Assembly: GCF_002095385.1 (NCBI RefSeq)
Contig: NZ_MIPP01000012.1
Coordinates: 20,078-84,077, forward strand
Reading direction: 5' to 3'
Length of the DNA stretch: 64,000 bases
Source of the DNA: Pantoea eucrina
GTDB lineage: Bacteria > Pseudomonadota > Gammaproteobacteria > Enterobacterales > Enterobacteriaceae
The notes beneath the pieces were generated by a model, which worked only from the letters and a program-made list of their open reading frames with translations, was not told where the DNA came from and did not search any database. Position numbers and translations under genes: made by a program. This document shows, in pieces, positions 47,857 to 54,856 of the stretch (position 1 is the first letter of the stretch; each line of letters opens with the position of its first letter).

Positions 47857-48098
47857 GCAATTGTCCTGCCGGAACGTTATTTAAGCTTTTACATTAACCG
47901 TCGAACGGGCCGGGATGTCCAGCGCACAGAGGATAAATCAGCATAATATTTACCGATTTATCTGATAAACGTAGCGGCAAAACAGGGGTCAATTCAATTT
48001 ATCAATCGGTCGAAATGAATCTGCATCAACGATAAATATTTTCGATTGAATTGATTAATAAAAAGCGTATCTTAAGCCGCTTTAGCCGGAGGAATAAA
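47857..48098. promoter_or_regulatory. Divergent promoter region of bluF with dyads
   Basis: The region contains TTTATC-T-GATAAA (47957-47969) and a 10-bp inverted repeat TCAATTCAAT / ATTGAATTGA (47989-47998 and 48045-48054). These are candidate operators for bluF or for the rightward gene at 48099; no known box was recognised. Confidence 0.45.
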
Positions 48099-48344
48099 AT
48101 GTTACGTGATTACCTGAAACTGGAATCAGAAGATCGTCTTGTTGAGCAGGATAAACAGACAGCCCGGAACGATCGGGAAGCCATTACCCGCTGGCAGATC
48201 ACAGACAGCCAGGGCAGGGCAAAAGGGAGCGTCGTGCTGAGCGACAAATTCAACACCCGCCGCTCATGGAACGTGAACTACCGTATTACCCAGATGGATG
48301 CATCCGGCCGCATCGTTATCGATCGCCTGACCGATACGCTGTAG
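48099..48344 (+). CDS. Hypothetical protein, 81 aa
   Basis: A soluble protein (MLRDYLKLESEDRLVEQDKQ, AITRWQITDSQGRAKGSVVL, WNVNYRITQMDASGRIVID) likely a small beta-rich domain in its second half. GGAGG lies 6 nt before ATG 48099; an upstream ATG at 48051 is less likely. It converges with the repressor gene at 48362. Family not recognised. Confidence 0.65.
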   Translation: MLRDYLKLESEDRLVEQDKQTARNDREAITRWQITDSQGRAKGSVVLSDKFNTRRSWNVNYRITQMDASGRIVIDRLTDTL

Positions 48345-48361
48345 CGGGCCGGTGCGGGGTT

Positions 48362-49018
48362 TTACTGGCCGCCAGCGTGATAGTGCCGGCGCATTTCAGC
48401 CAGTACACCGATAATCTGCACCTCATGTTTGTCCGTACTGAGTACGGGATAATCTTCATTCACCGGGCGCAATAAAAAATGCTCTTCATTCTGTGAAGGG
48501 GAACGCACGCGCAGCGTTCTGACCAGCGCCTGCCCGGCATACAGCGCCAGCACCACCTCACCGGGCGCTGCAGAGCGTTGTGGTTCAAATATCAGCAGAT
48601 CGCCGGGCAGAAAAGCTGGCTGCATGGAACGATCGTCCAGCTGAACGGCGACGGCGCTGTCGCTTACCGCACTGTCACAGTAGAGAAAGCGATCGGCTTC
48701 CCGCTGCAGCTGCAGGCGGGTTTCATCCAGCCAGCCGGTAACCCGCTGCAGCGTCAGCAGCGGCACAGCCCGCACGCTGCTGTGGCTGCTGACAACCGCA
48801 AAGGGTTCCCCCTCACCATCAAACAGCCATGCCGCCGGGCACTGCAGCAGCTCTGCCAGCCGGAGCAGATGCTCGCCACGCGGCAGCGTCTCATTTTTTT
48901 CCCATTGTGAAATAGCCACGTGCGAGACGCCGACGTCTGCCGCCAGCTGCTGCTGGGTCAGTTTCAGCATTTTACGGCGTTCGCGAATGCGCTGGCCTGG
49001 CGTTTCCTGATTTTTCAT
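48362..49018 (-). CDS. XRE/S24-type (cI-like) transcriptional repressor
   Basis: This 218-residue protein has an N-terminal helix-turn-helix (LTQQQLAADVGVSHVAISQWEKNETLPRG, residues ~20-48) and a C-terminal S24 peptidase-like fold (DDRSMQPAFLPGDLLIFEP; VVLALYAGQALVRTLRV). The Ser is present, but where LexA/UmuD have the catalytic Lys there is Arg (ALVRTL), and no Ala-Gly site is evident. It may therefore not be cleavable by RecA. It faces the operon 49159-50784, with palindromic operators between. Confidence 0.85.
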   Translation of the reverse strand: MKNQETPGQRIRERRKMLKLTQQQLAADVGVSHVAISQWEKNETLPRGEHLLRLAELLQCPAAWLFDGEGEPFAVVSSHSSVRAVPLLTLQRVTGWLDETRLQLQREADRFLYCDSAVSDSAVAVQLDDRSMQPAFLPGDLLIFEPQRSAAPGEVVLALYAGQALVRTLRVRSPSQNEEHFLLRPVNEDYPVLSTDKHEVQIIGVLAEMRRHYHAGGQ

Positions 49019-49042
49019 CTTGACAACTCCTGAAAGGTTTAC

Positions 49043-49080
49043 TTAAGTATACTTAAATTAAATGATTAAAGTAAACTTAA
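49043..49080. promoter_or_regulatory. Paired operators between repressor and membrane-protein operon
   Basis: A perfect 14-bp palindrome TTAAGTATACTTAA (49043-49056) and a second near-copy TTAAAGTAAACTTAA (49066-49080) are spaced about two helical turns apart. They lie 25-62 bp before the repressor start and about 80-115 bp before the 49159 gene, as expected for autoregulation plus control of the divergent operon. Confidence 0.7.
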
Positions 49081-49158
49081 AATACACTGATCGTATGACT
49101 GGCAAGGGGAGGTCAGTGTATTCCGGGCGGAGCCCTTGCCAGTACTGAGAGGTAAGGC

Positions 49159-49548
49159 ATGGAGAGTAGTCTCATCACCAGCGTTGGCGCACTGCTTCTC
49201 GGCGGTGGTGCAGCAGCAGTGTTCTGGAAACCATTACTGGCCGGCATTGCCACCATCGTAACCAGCAATCGTGCAGGCGGGGAGATTATCACCAGTTACA
49301 AAGAGCAGGTGATGTTACTGAAGGAGAGTCATGCGCTGATGCGACAGGAGAATGATGAGTTGCGCATTCGTCACGATCGCAATTTGCGCCGCATCTCTTC
49401 GCTGGAGACCGATCTGCGTCTGATAAAAAATGCGCTGGGCATTTTGCTGGCAACGACTGAAACCGATCACAGCGATAAATTTCGCAGTCAGATCAATCAA
49501 CTGATTACCACGCTCGAGGAGAACCGTGATGGTGCAGATAAACAGTGA
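49159..49548 (+). CDS. Small membrane-anchored coiled-coil protein, 129 aa
   Basis: One N-terminal TM segment (ITSVGALLLGGGAAAVFWKPLLAGIATIV) is followed by a charged coiled coil (YKEQVMLLKESHALMRQENDELRIRHDRNL). GAGAGG precedes ATG 49159. It is the first gene of an operon under the divergent cI-like repressor, and it overlaps the next gene by 20 nt. The architecture is compatible with phage-type accessory or lysis-timing proteins, but no family is recognised. Confidence 0.7.
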   Translation: MESSLITSVGALLLGGGAAAVFWKPLLAGIATIVTSNRAGGEIITSYKEQVMLLKESHALMRQENDELRIRHDRNLRRISSLETDLRLIKNALGILLATTETDHSDKFRSQINQLITTLEENRDGADKQ

Positions 49549-49819
49549 ATTCACGATCAGAAATCACCGGCGTCAGCTGCTGCTGGGGGGAATGATGCTG
49601 CTGTTATCGCTCATATGCATTGCCATGACCGCGATGTTTATCTACGTCAGCAATGAAGCCAACCAGCGCGTCGAAAATATCCGGGAAGAGTACCGGCAAA
49701 TCTCTGACCGCCGCGAAGCGCGGGTGGCCGAACTGACAGAACAGCTGGCAGAGCTGCAGCTGAAACTCGACGGCATACTGGTGCGCGAAAAGGTCAGACC
49801 GGCTAAACGCAGCAGCTAG
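49529..49819 (+). CDS. Small bitopic membrane protein, 96 aa
   Basis: A basic N-terminus (RNHRRQ), one long TM helix (LLLGGMMLLLSLICIAMTAMFIYV) and a periplasm- or cytoplasm-facing coiled coil (NQRVENIREEYRQISDRREA, VAELTEQLAELQLKLDGIL). The layout is like an Rz/spanin inner-membrane subunit, but no outer-membrane lipoprotein partner is seen. ATG 49529 was chosen over GTG 49526. Confidence 0.68.
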   Translation: MVQINSEFTIRNHRRQLLLGGMMLLLSLICIAMTAMFIYVSNEANQRVENIREEYRQISDRREARVAELTEQLAELQLKLDGILVREKVRPAKRSS

Positions 49820-49835
49820 CGGCAGGGAGGCAGTG

Positions 49836-50372
49836 ATGAGTATTACCCGTCAGATCGCGGTATGGCTACGGCAGCGGCGATCGTTAACCCAAAAGAAGGA
49901 GAGTACCATGAGCGAACAACAGAGCATTAACCCGGCAGCAGCAGCGGATCCACACGATGTTTCTCCGCTGGAGAACTTTGCTAACGAGACGGCACCGGCC
50001 AGCGCGGCGGTAACGGAAGAGGTGGCGACGAGCGCAGAGGCGGCCGCGACAACAGAGGAGAGCGTACCGGCTGACGCGACAACAGAGGAGAGCGTACCGG
50101 CTGACGCGACAACAGAGGAGAGCGTACCGGCTGACGCGACGGCACAGCCTGTGGCAGACGATCCCCTGACGACGGCATCCGTCAGCGCTGATGCTGCGCC
50201 GGCAGAGGTGGCAGCACCTGCTCAGACAGAGAGTGCGTCACCGGCCGCGGCGGCACTGGATGCCGGGGTGAAAGATTTTGTCCAGGCGTTTACGTTTGTT
50301 GAACATGGCGTGAGCCAGCTGGGGGAGGCAGCCAAAGCGGAACTGATGACGCTGGCACGCAAATACCTCTGA
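49836..50372 (+). CDS. Acidic Ala-rich protein with decapeptide repeats
   Basis: The protein has 178 residues if started at 49836 (GGGAGG 5 nt upstream) or 154 from an in-frame ATG at 49908 (AAGGAG 7 nt upstream); both look usable. The middle is low-complexity Ala/Glu/Thr/Pro with three exact copies of TTEESVPADA. The C-terminal ~45 residues (LDAGVKDFVQAFTFVEHGVSQ, GEAAKAELMTLARKYL) form a putative globular helical domain. Third gene of the repressor-controlled operon. Function unknown. Confidence 0.7.
   Translation: MSITRQIAVWLRQRRSLTQKKESTMSEQQSINPAAAADPHDVSPLENFANETAPASAAVTEEVATSAEAAATTEESVPADATTEESVPADATTEESVPADATAQPVADDPLTTASVSADAAPAEVAAPAQTESASPAAAALDAGVKDFVQAFTFVEHGVSQLGEAAKAELMTLARKYL
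50046..50135 (+). repeat. Three perfect 30-bp tandem repeats within a CDS
   Basis: Three head-to-tail copies of a 30-bp unit starting GCGACAACAGAGGAGAGCGT, each encoding ten residues. The copies are identical, indicating recent expansion and likely copy-number variation between strains. This is not a CRISPR array because there are no spacers. Confidence 0.95.
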
Positions 50373-50517
50373 TGCGCAGCTATCTGTACTGACAGGGATG
50401 TCAGCCCCGGCCAGAAACCCACTTCCGACTATTCTTAATGCGGCTTCGCTATTATCGACTATCTTTAATCACTCAGACGTTATTTTAACGGGCAAAACAA
50501 GCAAAAAGGAAAATAGC

Positions 50518-50784
50518 ATGAGCGATTCAGAAGCGATTAAAACCAAACCTGAGTACCTGCGCGATGTTACCTCACAGCTTAAAGAGATGCGTCACTACGC
50601 GCAGACCAACACTGAAACGCTCTCTGCACACTGGCTGGCGTTTGATGCGGGCGAGTACAAAGATAAAGAGTATGCAGGGCGATTTGAGCAGCTGATCAAT
50701 GAGCAGAGTAAACTGCTGGAGAATATTGACCAGACTATTCAGGATTTAGAGATTGCGGTTAACCATATTGAGCAGGAGAGCTAA
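50518..50784 (+). CDS. Small helical protein, 88 aa
   Basis: A soluble, highly helical and acidic protein (LRDVTSQLKEMRHYAQTNTE, YAGRFEQLINEQSKLLENID, IQDLEIAVNHIEQES). AAAAGGA precedes ATG 50518. It is 145 bp downstream of the repeat protein and could be the last gene of that operon or have its own promoter. Family not recognised. Confidence 0.65.
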   Translation: MSDSEAIKTKPEYLRDVTSQLKEMRHYAQTNTETLSAHWLAFDAGEYKDKEYAGRFEQLINEQSKLLENIDQTIQDLEIAVNHIEQES

Positions 50785-50803
50785 CCGCACACGGCAGGGT
50801 GGC

Positions 50804-51043
50804 CTAGTCGGCCACCAGCCACATATCCGCCTCATCAAACATCTCTTCGACAATGCGCGCAACGGTCGCTTTATCGTTTTTGCTTAAATCGGTATCGATT
50901 CCGTTGCGCTCCATCGGTTTTACCCGCACTTCAGCTTCCGGAAACACGCGCTGTACCCGCTTTTCGAGCTCAGCCTGAATCATCTCGCGCGCGCCGGGCA
51001 GGCCAGCGACGTTACGCTTGTCATAAATCAGCTCTACAAACAT
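50804..51043 (-). CDS. dinI: DinI-family SOS modulator
   Basis: This 79-residue protein matches DinI (MFVELIYDKRNVAGLPGARE, RVFPEAEVRVKPMERNGIDTD, ATVARIVEEMFDEADMWL). DinI-like proteins bind RecA filaments and limit UmuD/LexA cleavage. ATG 51043 gives the family length. A LexA box is 36 bp upstream. Confidence 0.92.
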   Translation of the reverse strand: MFVELIYDKRNVAGLPGAREMIQAELEKRVQRVFPEAEVRVKPMERNGIDTDLSKNDKATVARIVEEMFDEADMWLVAD

Positions 51044-51079
51044 CAGAACCATCCATCAAATAAGGTCAGGGCATCATAT

Positions 51080-51099
51080 TACTGTAAATAAAAACAGTA
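51080..51099 (-). promoter_or_regulatory. LexA box of dinI
   Basis: TACTGTAAATAAAAACAGTA, CTG-N10-CAG with symmetric TA flanks, upstream of the DinI gene. Confidence 0.93.
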
Positions 51100-51174
51100 G
51101 CAAGGGGTGCGGGCGGTGCAGGCGGAAAAAAGTGTACGCATCAGCGGAGTGAGGAAAAGCGCTGGAAAAAGCCG

Positions 51175-51274
51175 GGGAAAAAATGAACCTCTGGAAGTGG
51201 AAAACCAGCACCACTTCCAGAGGTGGCGCATACGCACCATTCGTTAAGGGACAATCCTTGACGGTTGTCATGCT
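51175..51274 (-). ncRNA. Candidate small RNA, about 100 nt
   Basis: A -10-like TATAAG within operator D (51281-51286) would start a leftward transcript near 51274. A perfect 13-bp inverted repeat (CCTCTGGAAGTGG at 51188-51200, complement at 51211-51223), followed on the minus strand by TTCATTTTTTCC, would end it near 51175. The reading frame across it (51307-51074) would be leaderless and has no family features. The hairpin with T tract is seen directly; the transcript is inference. Confidence 0.45.
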
Positions 51275-51279
51275 GCGTA

Positions 51280-51309
51280 ACTTATACAAAAATATTCCTT
51301 TGTACAACT
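51280..51309 (-). promoter_or_regulatory. MlrA/BluR-like operator D
   Basis: On the minus strand AGTTGTACAA, 10 nt, TTGTATAAGT, with another perfect GTTGTACAAC palindrome just upstream at 51321-51330. Same architecture as operator A before the AriR-like gene. Confidence 0.55.
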
Positions 51310-51351
51310 ATATTTTTTCTGTTGTACAACTTTGCGCGCTGCCGTGCAGTA

Positions 51352-51675
51352 CTAAAGCTCGTTCTTTATACAAAACTCTTCCCACGTCATACCCAGCGCC
51401 TCAGCGTGCGTCTTCAGATAGGCTTCAATCGCCTCTGCGGCAACCGCTTTATCCGGCTCGGCGAGCTGAATAGAGAACAGAATACCATCCAGTTTTTTCT
51501 GCCGGATAAAGGCCGCGTAAATCCGTTCGGCATGCCAGTCGCGCAGTTCACGCAGTGACATATTTGCCGCGCGGGCGTCGCTTTCGCTCAGCTCATCCAG
51601 CGCGGCCTGAAAGGTGGGGTGGGCGGTGAAAAACAGGCTGCGCGCCAGGCTATAGTACTCTTCAGGGGTTTTCAT
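51352..51675 (-). CDS. Hypothetical protein, 107 aa
   Basis: A soluble helical protein (YYSLARSLFFTAHPTFQAAL, ARAANMSLRELRDWHAERIY, KTHAEALGMTWEEFCIKNEL). I chose ATG 51675 (MKTPEEYY); the frame extends to 51705. I have seen similar small proteins in Pantoea and Pseudomonas but cannot name the family. Its end lies close to operator D, transcribed in the same direction. Confidence 0.65.
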   Translation of the reverse strand: MKTPEEYYSLARSLFFTAHPTFQAALDELSESDARAANMSLRELRDWHAERIYAAFIRQKKLDGILFSIQLAEPDKAVAAEAIEAYLKTHAEALGMTWEEFCIKNEL

Positions 51676-51822
51676 GCTCGGTTCCGGGTCGTTAACTCGG
51701 CGCATAGTGTAACTGCAACCTGCCGCGTTGTCAGGCGCGCCGGGTTTTGCTGCAGATCGCTTGCCTTACGCCTGAGAAAAATTATACCGTAGCCGCCATT
51801 AACGCGAGGACAGGGAATCAAA

Positions 51823-52290
51823 ATGAAAAAGTGGATCGTGCTGGCCGCCGTCGCACTCAGTGGGTGCGCGCAGATTAACAGCTACAGTGATGCGGTAAAA
51901 ACCCCGGCGCCGGCCGCGCTGCAGGGCAACTGGCAGACCGCCGGGCCGCAGAGCAAGCTGATCAGCGGCCAGGCGCTGGGCAGCCTGATTATCACCGCCG
52001 ACGGCGACACGCTGGATTGCCGCCAGTGGCAGCGGGTGATTGCCAAACCGGGCAAGCTGACCCGTCTGAGCGACAACTGGGTCAACGTCAATCGCCAGTC
52101 GCGCGTGATGCCGCTGGTGCTGGAAAACGGTGAGTTGCAGTATGATGGTCTGCGCCTGCGTAAAGTGGAACAGCCAACCGTGGAGTGCCAGCAGGCGCTG
52201 GAAGAGGTAGCGAAGCGGCCCGATGAGGCGGTGATTCAGGATATTGAGCCAGAGCTGATGAAACCGGTTGCGGCGCACACCGCGCAGTAA
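51823..52290 (+). CDS. yedD: Lipoprotein YedD
   Basis: This 155-residue lipoprotein has the lipobox LSGC at residues 13-16 after MKKWIVLAAVA. The core QGNWQTAGPQSKL, GSLIITADGDTLDCRQWQRVI is shared with E. coli YedD, which also lies next to fliT. Probably outer-membrane anchored; function unknown. Confidence 0.92.
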   Translation: MKKWIVLAAVALSGCAQINSYSDAVKTPAPAALQGNWQTAGPQSKLISGQALGSLIITADGDTLDCRQWQRVIAKPGKLTRLSDNWVNVNRQSRVMPLVLENGELQYDGLRLRKVEQPTVECQQALEEVAKRPDEAVIQDIEPELMKPVAAHTAQ

Positions 52291-52302
52291 TGCAGTAAGA
52301 GA

Positions 52303-52323
52303 CCCTCTCCCGGCGGGAGAGGG
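52303..52323. terminator. GC-rich hairpin between yedD and fliT
   Basis: A 9-bp stem CCCTCTCCC / GGGAGAGGG with a GGC loop in the convergent gap. It lacks a T tract, so it may be a dispersed palindromic repeat of the REP kind instead of a strong terminator. Confidence 0.5.
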
Positions 52324-52330
52324 CAGGCAT

Positions 52331-52684
52331 TCAGCCGTGCGGCAGCCAGACGTCACCCTGCTGACCGTAAGCGCGCATCACCGACTTCTGTACTGAGGAC
52401 TGGCTGACCAGCCGCGTCAGCTCATCCATGCGCGCCTGCAGCAGGCGTTTAACTTCGCTCTCATTATCCAGAATATGACGCAGGACCGGACGCAGCTGCT
52501 CCTGCAGCTGGCCTGAGGGCGGCGTGGTTTCCGTACTCTGCGCCAGACGCTCCACCGCACTGACGTAATCCATTTCGTGAGTAATTAAATCGTCCCACTC
52601 GCCGCGGCTGGCGTGGCGCAGCATGCCGTGGCTGAGGGTGAGGATCTGCTGATAAGCCAGCATCAGGTGCGGTGCAGTATTCAT
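52331..52684 (-). CDS. fliT: Flagellar chaperone FliT
   Basis: This 117-residue helical protein is the cytosolic chaperone of cap protein FliD and an inhibitor of FlhDC. It has the FliT pattern ([20 protein letters not shown] and a C-terminal QSSVQKS). E. coli FliT is 121 aa. Third gene of fliDST. Confidence 0.93.
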   Translation of the reverse strand: MNTAPHLMLAYQQILTLSHGMLRHASRGEWDDLITHEMDYVSAVERLAQSTETTPPSGQLQEQLRPVLRHILDNESEVKRLLQARMDELTRLVSQSSVQKSVMRAYGQQGDVWLPHG

Positions 52685-52708
52685 AACATAGCGTCCTAAG
52701 AATTAAGA

Positions 52709-53095
52709 TTAAGCGACTTCTTTCCAGGCATCAGCGATATTGCGCAGCAGCGTTTCAACCTCTTCCAGCGCTGGCACGTCGTTGCGGATGTTTGCCTCAA
52801 CCAGACGGCGGACCATATAGGAGTAGAGGCCGATAAGGTTCAGCGTCAGCTCATCGCCTGAGGCTTCGTCCAGGCCCTGTTTCAGGCCCGCTTCGATAAT
52901 ATTGATCGCTTTCGAGATGGCGTTGCCTTTGCCCGGGATGTTGCCATCCTGCATAAACAGACGCGCGCGCACCACGGCGCTGATGGCGCCATCAAACAGC
53001 AGCGTCATCAGCTGCGGTGAGGTGGCGCTCATTACGGCGCTCTCAACGCCAATTTTTGCATAGGCCTGCGTGCCATTTGCCCCGTACATGGTCAC
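52709..53095 (-). CDS. fliS: Flagellin chaperone FliS
   Basis: This 128-residue protein has the conserved start MYGANGTQAYAKIGVESAVM and core LLFDGAISAVVRARLFMQ. It binds the FliC C-terminus before export. Two short gaps separate it from fliD and fliT. Confidence 0.96.
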   Translation of the reverse strand: MTMYGANGTQAYAKIGVESAVMSATSPQLMTLLFDGAISAVVRARLFMQDGNIPGKGNAISKAINIIEAGLKQGLDEASGDELTLNLIGLYSYMVRRLVEANIRNDVPALEEVETLLRNIADAWKEVA

Positions 53096-53098
53096 TCC

Positions 53099-54520
53099 TT
53101 ATTTTTTCGAGCTGCTGGTCATGCTGTCAAACTGCTGCGTCAGGTAGTCGCTGGTGCTGTTGAGCTTGCTGACGGCGAGATCCAGCTGGGTAAACTGGGT
53201 TTTGTAGCGCGCAATCAGGTCGTTGATGCGCGTGTTCATATCGTTGTACTTCTGCGTCAGCTCATTCAGCGTTTTGCTGACGCCATCTTTGGCGGTCTGG
53301 ATCGGACCTTTGGTGGCGAGCCAGCTGGTGAGGTTTTCCGCCAGGCGCGTGGTAATACCGGTTTTTTTCCCGTCGCCGACGACCATCTCTTTGATGCCGT
53401 CCGGATCTTTCGCCAGCTCGGTTTTTAGTTTGTTTGCGTCCAGCGTCAGCGCGCCGGAGGTGGGATCGGAGGTAATACCAATCTGCGCCAGCGTTTTATA
53501 GGCGGAGGAGCTGGCGGAGTTGGTCAGCAGCCCCTTGATCTGCGTCTGAATGCTGCGCAGGGTGCTGTCGCCGACCAGCGCGCCGTTGCTGGCATCCTGG
53601 GCGTCAGCGCCTTTTTCCACCGCGGTAAATTTGGTCAGCGTACTGAACTGATCGAGCAGCGTGTTATAGGCGTTAACAAAGTTGGTCACCGCAGTGGTGG
53701 CCCTTGACGTGTCCTGCGCCACGGTCAGCGTCTGGTTGCCGCTGGTGGTCGCGGTCAGATTTAATGAAATCCCTTCCAGCGCGTCACTGATGCTGTTGCT
53801 GCTATTGACGATCGGAATATTGTTTACGGTGAGCTCTGCGTTCTGCGCCGCGACGCTGACGCTGAGTTTGTTGTTCGCTGCGATATCATTTTCATCAAAG
53901 CCGACCACTGCCTGCAGCGCGTCGTCGCCGCTGACGCTGACCGCCGACACGGCGTTTGCCTCACCGGTTTTGGTCGCGGTCAGCGACAGACGGTACTCGC
54001 CCTCATTGCTCTTAATAATGCTGGCAGAGACGCCGGCGTTCGCTTTATTGATCGCATCGCGCATGCCGGTGAGCGAGGTCTGGTCGCTGGTGAGCGCAAT
54101 ATCTTTGCTGCTGCCGTCGGCAAGCTTAATGGTCAGGGTGCGGCTGGCGGCGCTGTCGCCGAGCGCGCTGCTGTTGCTGCTCTGCGCCGCTGAGGTCAGC
54201 GTCTGCGCCTGCGCCAGCTGCGTCACGTTAATACTGTACTTCCCCGCCACAACATTACCGGAGGTGGTGGCGCTGAACGCCGTGCTGCTGCTGGTTGCGG
54301 TGGTGGCGCTAAAGACATCGGCACTGTTGAGCGCGCTGTTGGCGGTCTGGAACGCAGTCAGCGCGCCTGAGAGCGTGCCGTAGGCGCTGAGTTTCGCGGT
54401 ATAGGCGCTCTGCTGGGTAGTAATCGGCTTTAGGTTCGCTTTTTCGGCATTGGTTAAGCTATCGAGAATATCGCCAAGCTGCAGGCCTGAGCCGACGCCG
54501 AGGGAAGAGATGCTGGCCAT
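53099..54520 (-). CDS. fliD: Flagellar cap protein FliD
   Basis: This 473-residue protein has conserved N-terminal (MASISSLGVGSGLQLGDIL) and C-terminal (QFTQLDLAVSKLNSTSDYLTQQF) helices and a Ser/Thr/Ala-rich central domain. It caps the filament tip and guides flagellin assembly. ATG 54520 was chosen by family alignment. A perfect sigma-28 promoter lies upstream. Confidence 0.96.
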   Translation of the reverse strand: MASISSLGVGSGLQLGDILDSLTNAEKANLKPITTQQSAYTAKLSAYGTLSGALTAFQTANSALNSADVFSATTATSSSTAFSATTSGNVVAGKYSINVTQLAQAQTLTSAAQSSNSSALGDSAASRTLTIKLADGSSKDIALTSDQTSLTGMRDAINKANAGVSASIIKSNEGEYRLSLTATKTGEANAVSAVSVSGDDALQAVVGFDENDIAANNKLSVSVAAQNAELTVNNIPIVNSSNSISDALEGISLNLTATTSGNQTLTVAQDTSRATTAVTNFVNAYNTLLDQFSTLTKFTAVEKGADAQDASNGALVGDSTLRSIQTQIKGLLTNSASSSAYKTLAQIGITSDPTSGALTLDANKLKTELAKDPDGIKEMVVGDGKKTGITTRLAENLTSWLATKGPIQTAKDGVSKTLNELTQKYNDMNTRINDLIARYKTQFTQLDLAVSKLNSTSDYLTQQFDSMTSSSKK

Positions 54521-54562
54521 ATAGTTTCCTTTTCCTGTCGCTGCAAAGAGTGAATAGCGCAA

Positions 54563-54589
54563 TTATCGGCGTCAACGCGGCAAAGTTTA
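54563..54589 (-). promoter_or_regulatory. Sigma-28 promoter of fliDST
   Basis: On the minus strand TAAACTTT, 11 nt, GCCGATAA; the -10 is a perfect match to the FliA consensus and the -35 differs at one position. Confidence 0.93.
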
Positions 54590-54751
54590 GAATTAATCAC
54601 CAGTGAGTAATAAACGGAATAGAGGGGCGTAACGGAGGTAATTCGGGCGCTAAAAAAAAGGTAAGCGGGGCTAAAGAAGCGCAGGCGGGTGGCGATAACC
54701 AGAAGCATGGCGGGTGAAGCGATAAAAATTCACCCGGTCCTAAAAAAAATC

Positions 54752-54778
54752 TAAAGGTTGTTCCGGGGCAGACGATAA
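54752..54778 (+). promoter_or_regulatory. Sigma-28 promoter of fliC
   Basis: TAAAGGTT, 11 nt, GACGATAA, each box one mismatch from the FliA consensus. It lies about 79 bp before the flagellin start. Confidence 0.93.
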
Positions 54779-54856
54779 CAACTTTGACGGCGATGAAGCC
54801 GACGGGTTGAAGCCCACACCTTAACCGAAAGACTTGATTAAACAGGAAACTTTATC

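Noticed and set aside
49529..49819. Spanin (Rz/Rz1) identification
   Set aside because: The topology resembles Rz, but there is no embedded or adjacent Rz1 lipoprotein and no endolysin or holin gene.
50046..50135. CRISPR-like repeats
   Set aside because: The three 30-bp units are directly adjacent without spacers and lie in frame inside a coding sequence.
51074..51307. A 77-codon minus-strand frame between dinI and the 107-aa gene
   Set aside because: Its sequence is low-complexity and hydrophobic-aromatic, it spans a strong terminator-like hairpin and would be leaderless from the predicted promoter; an RNA is more likely.
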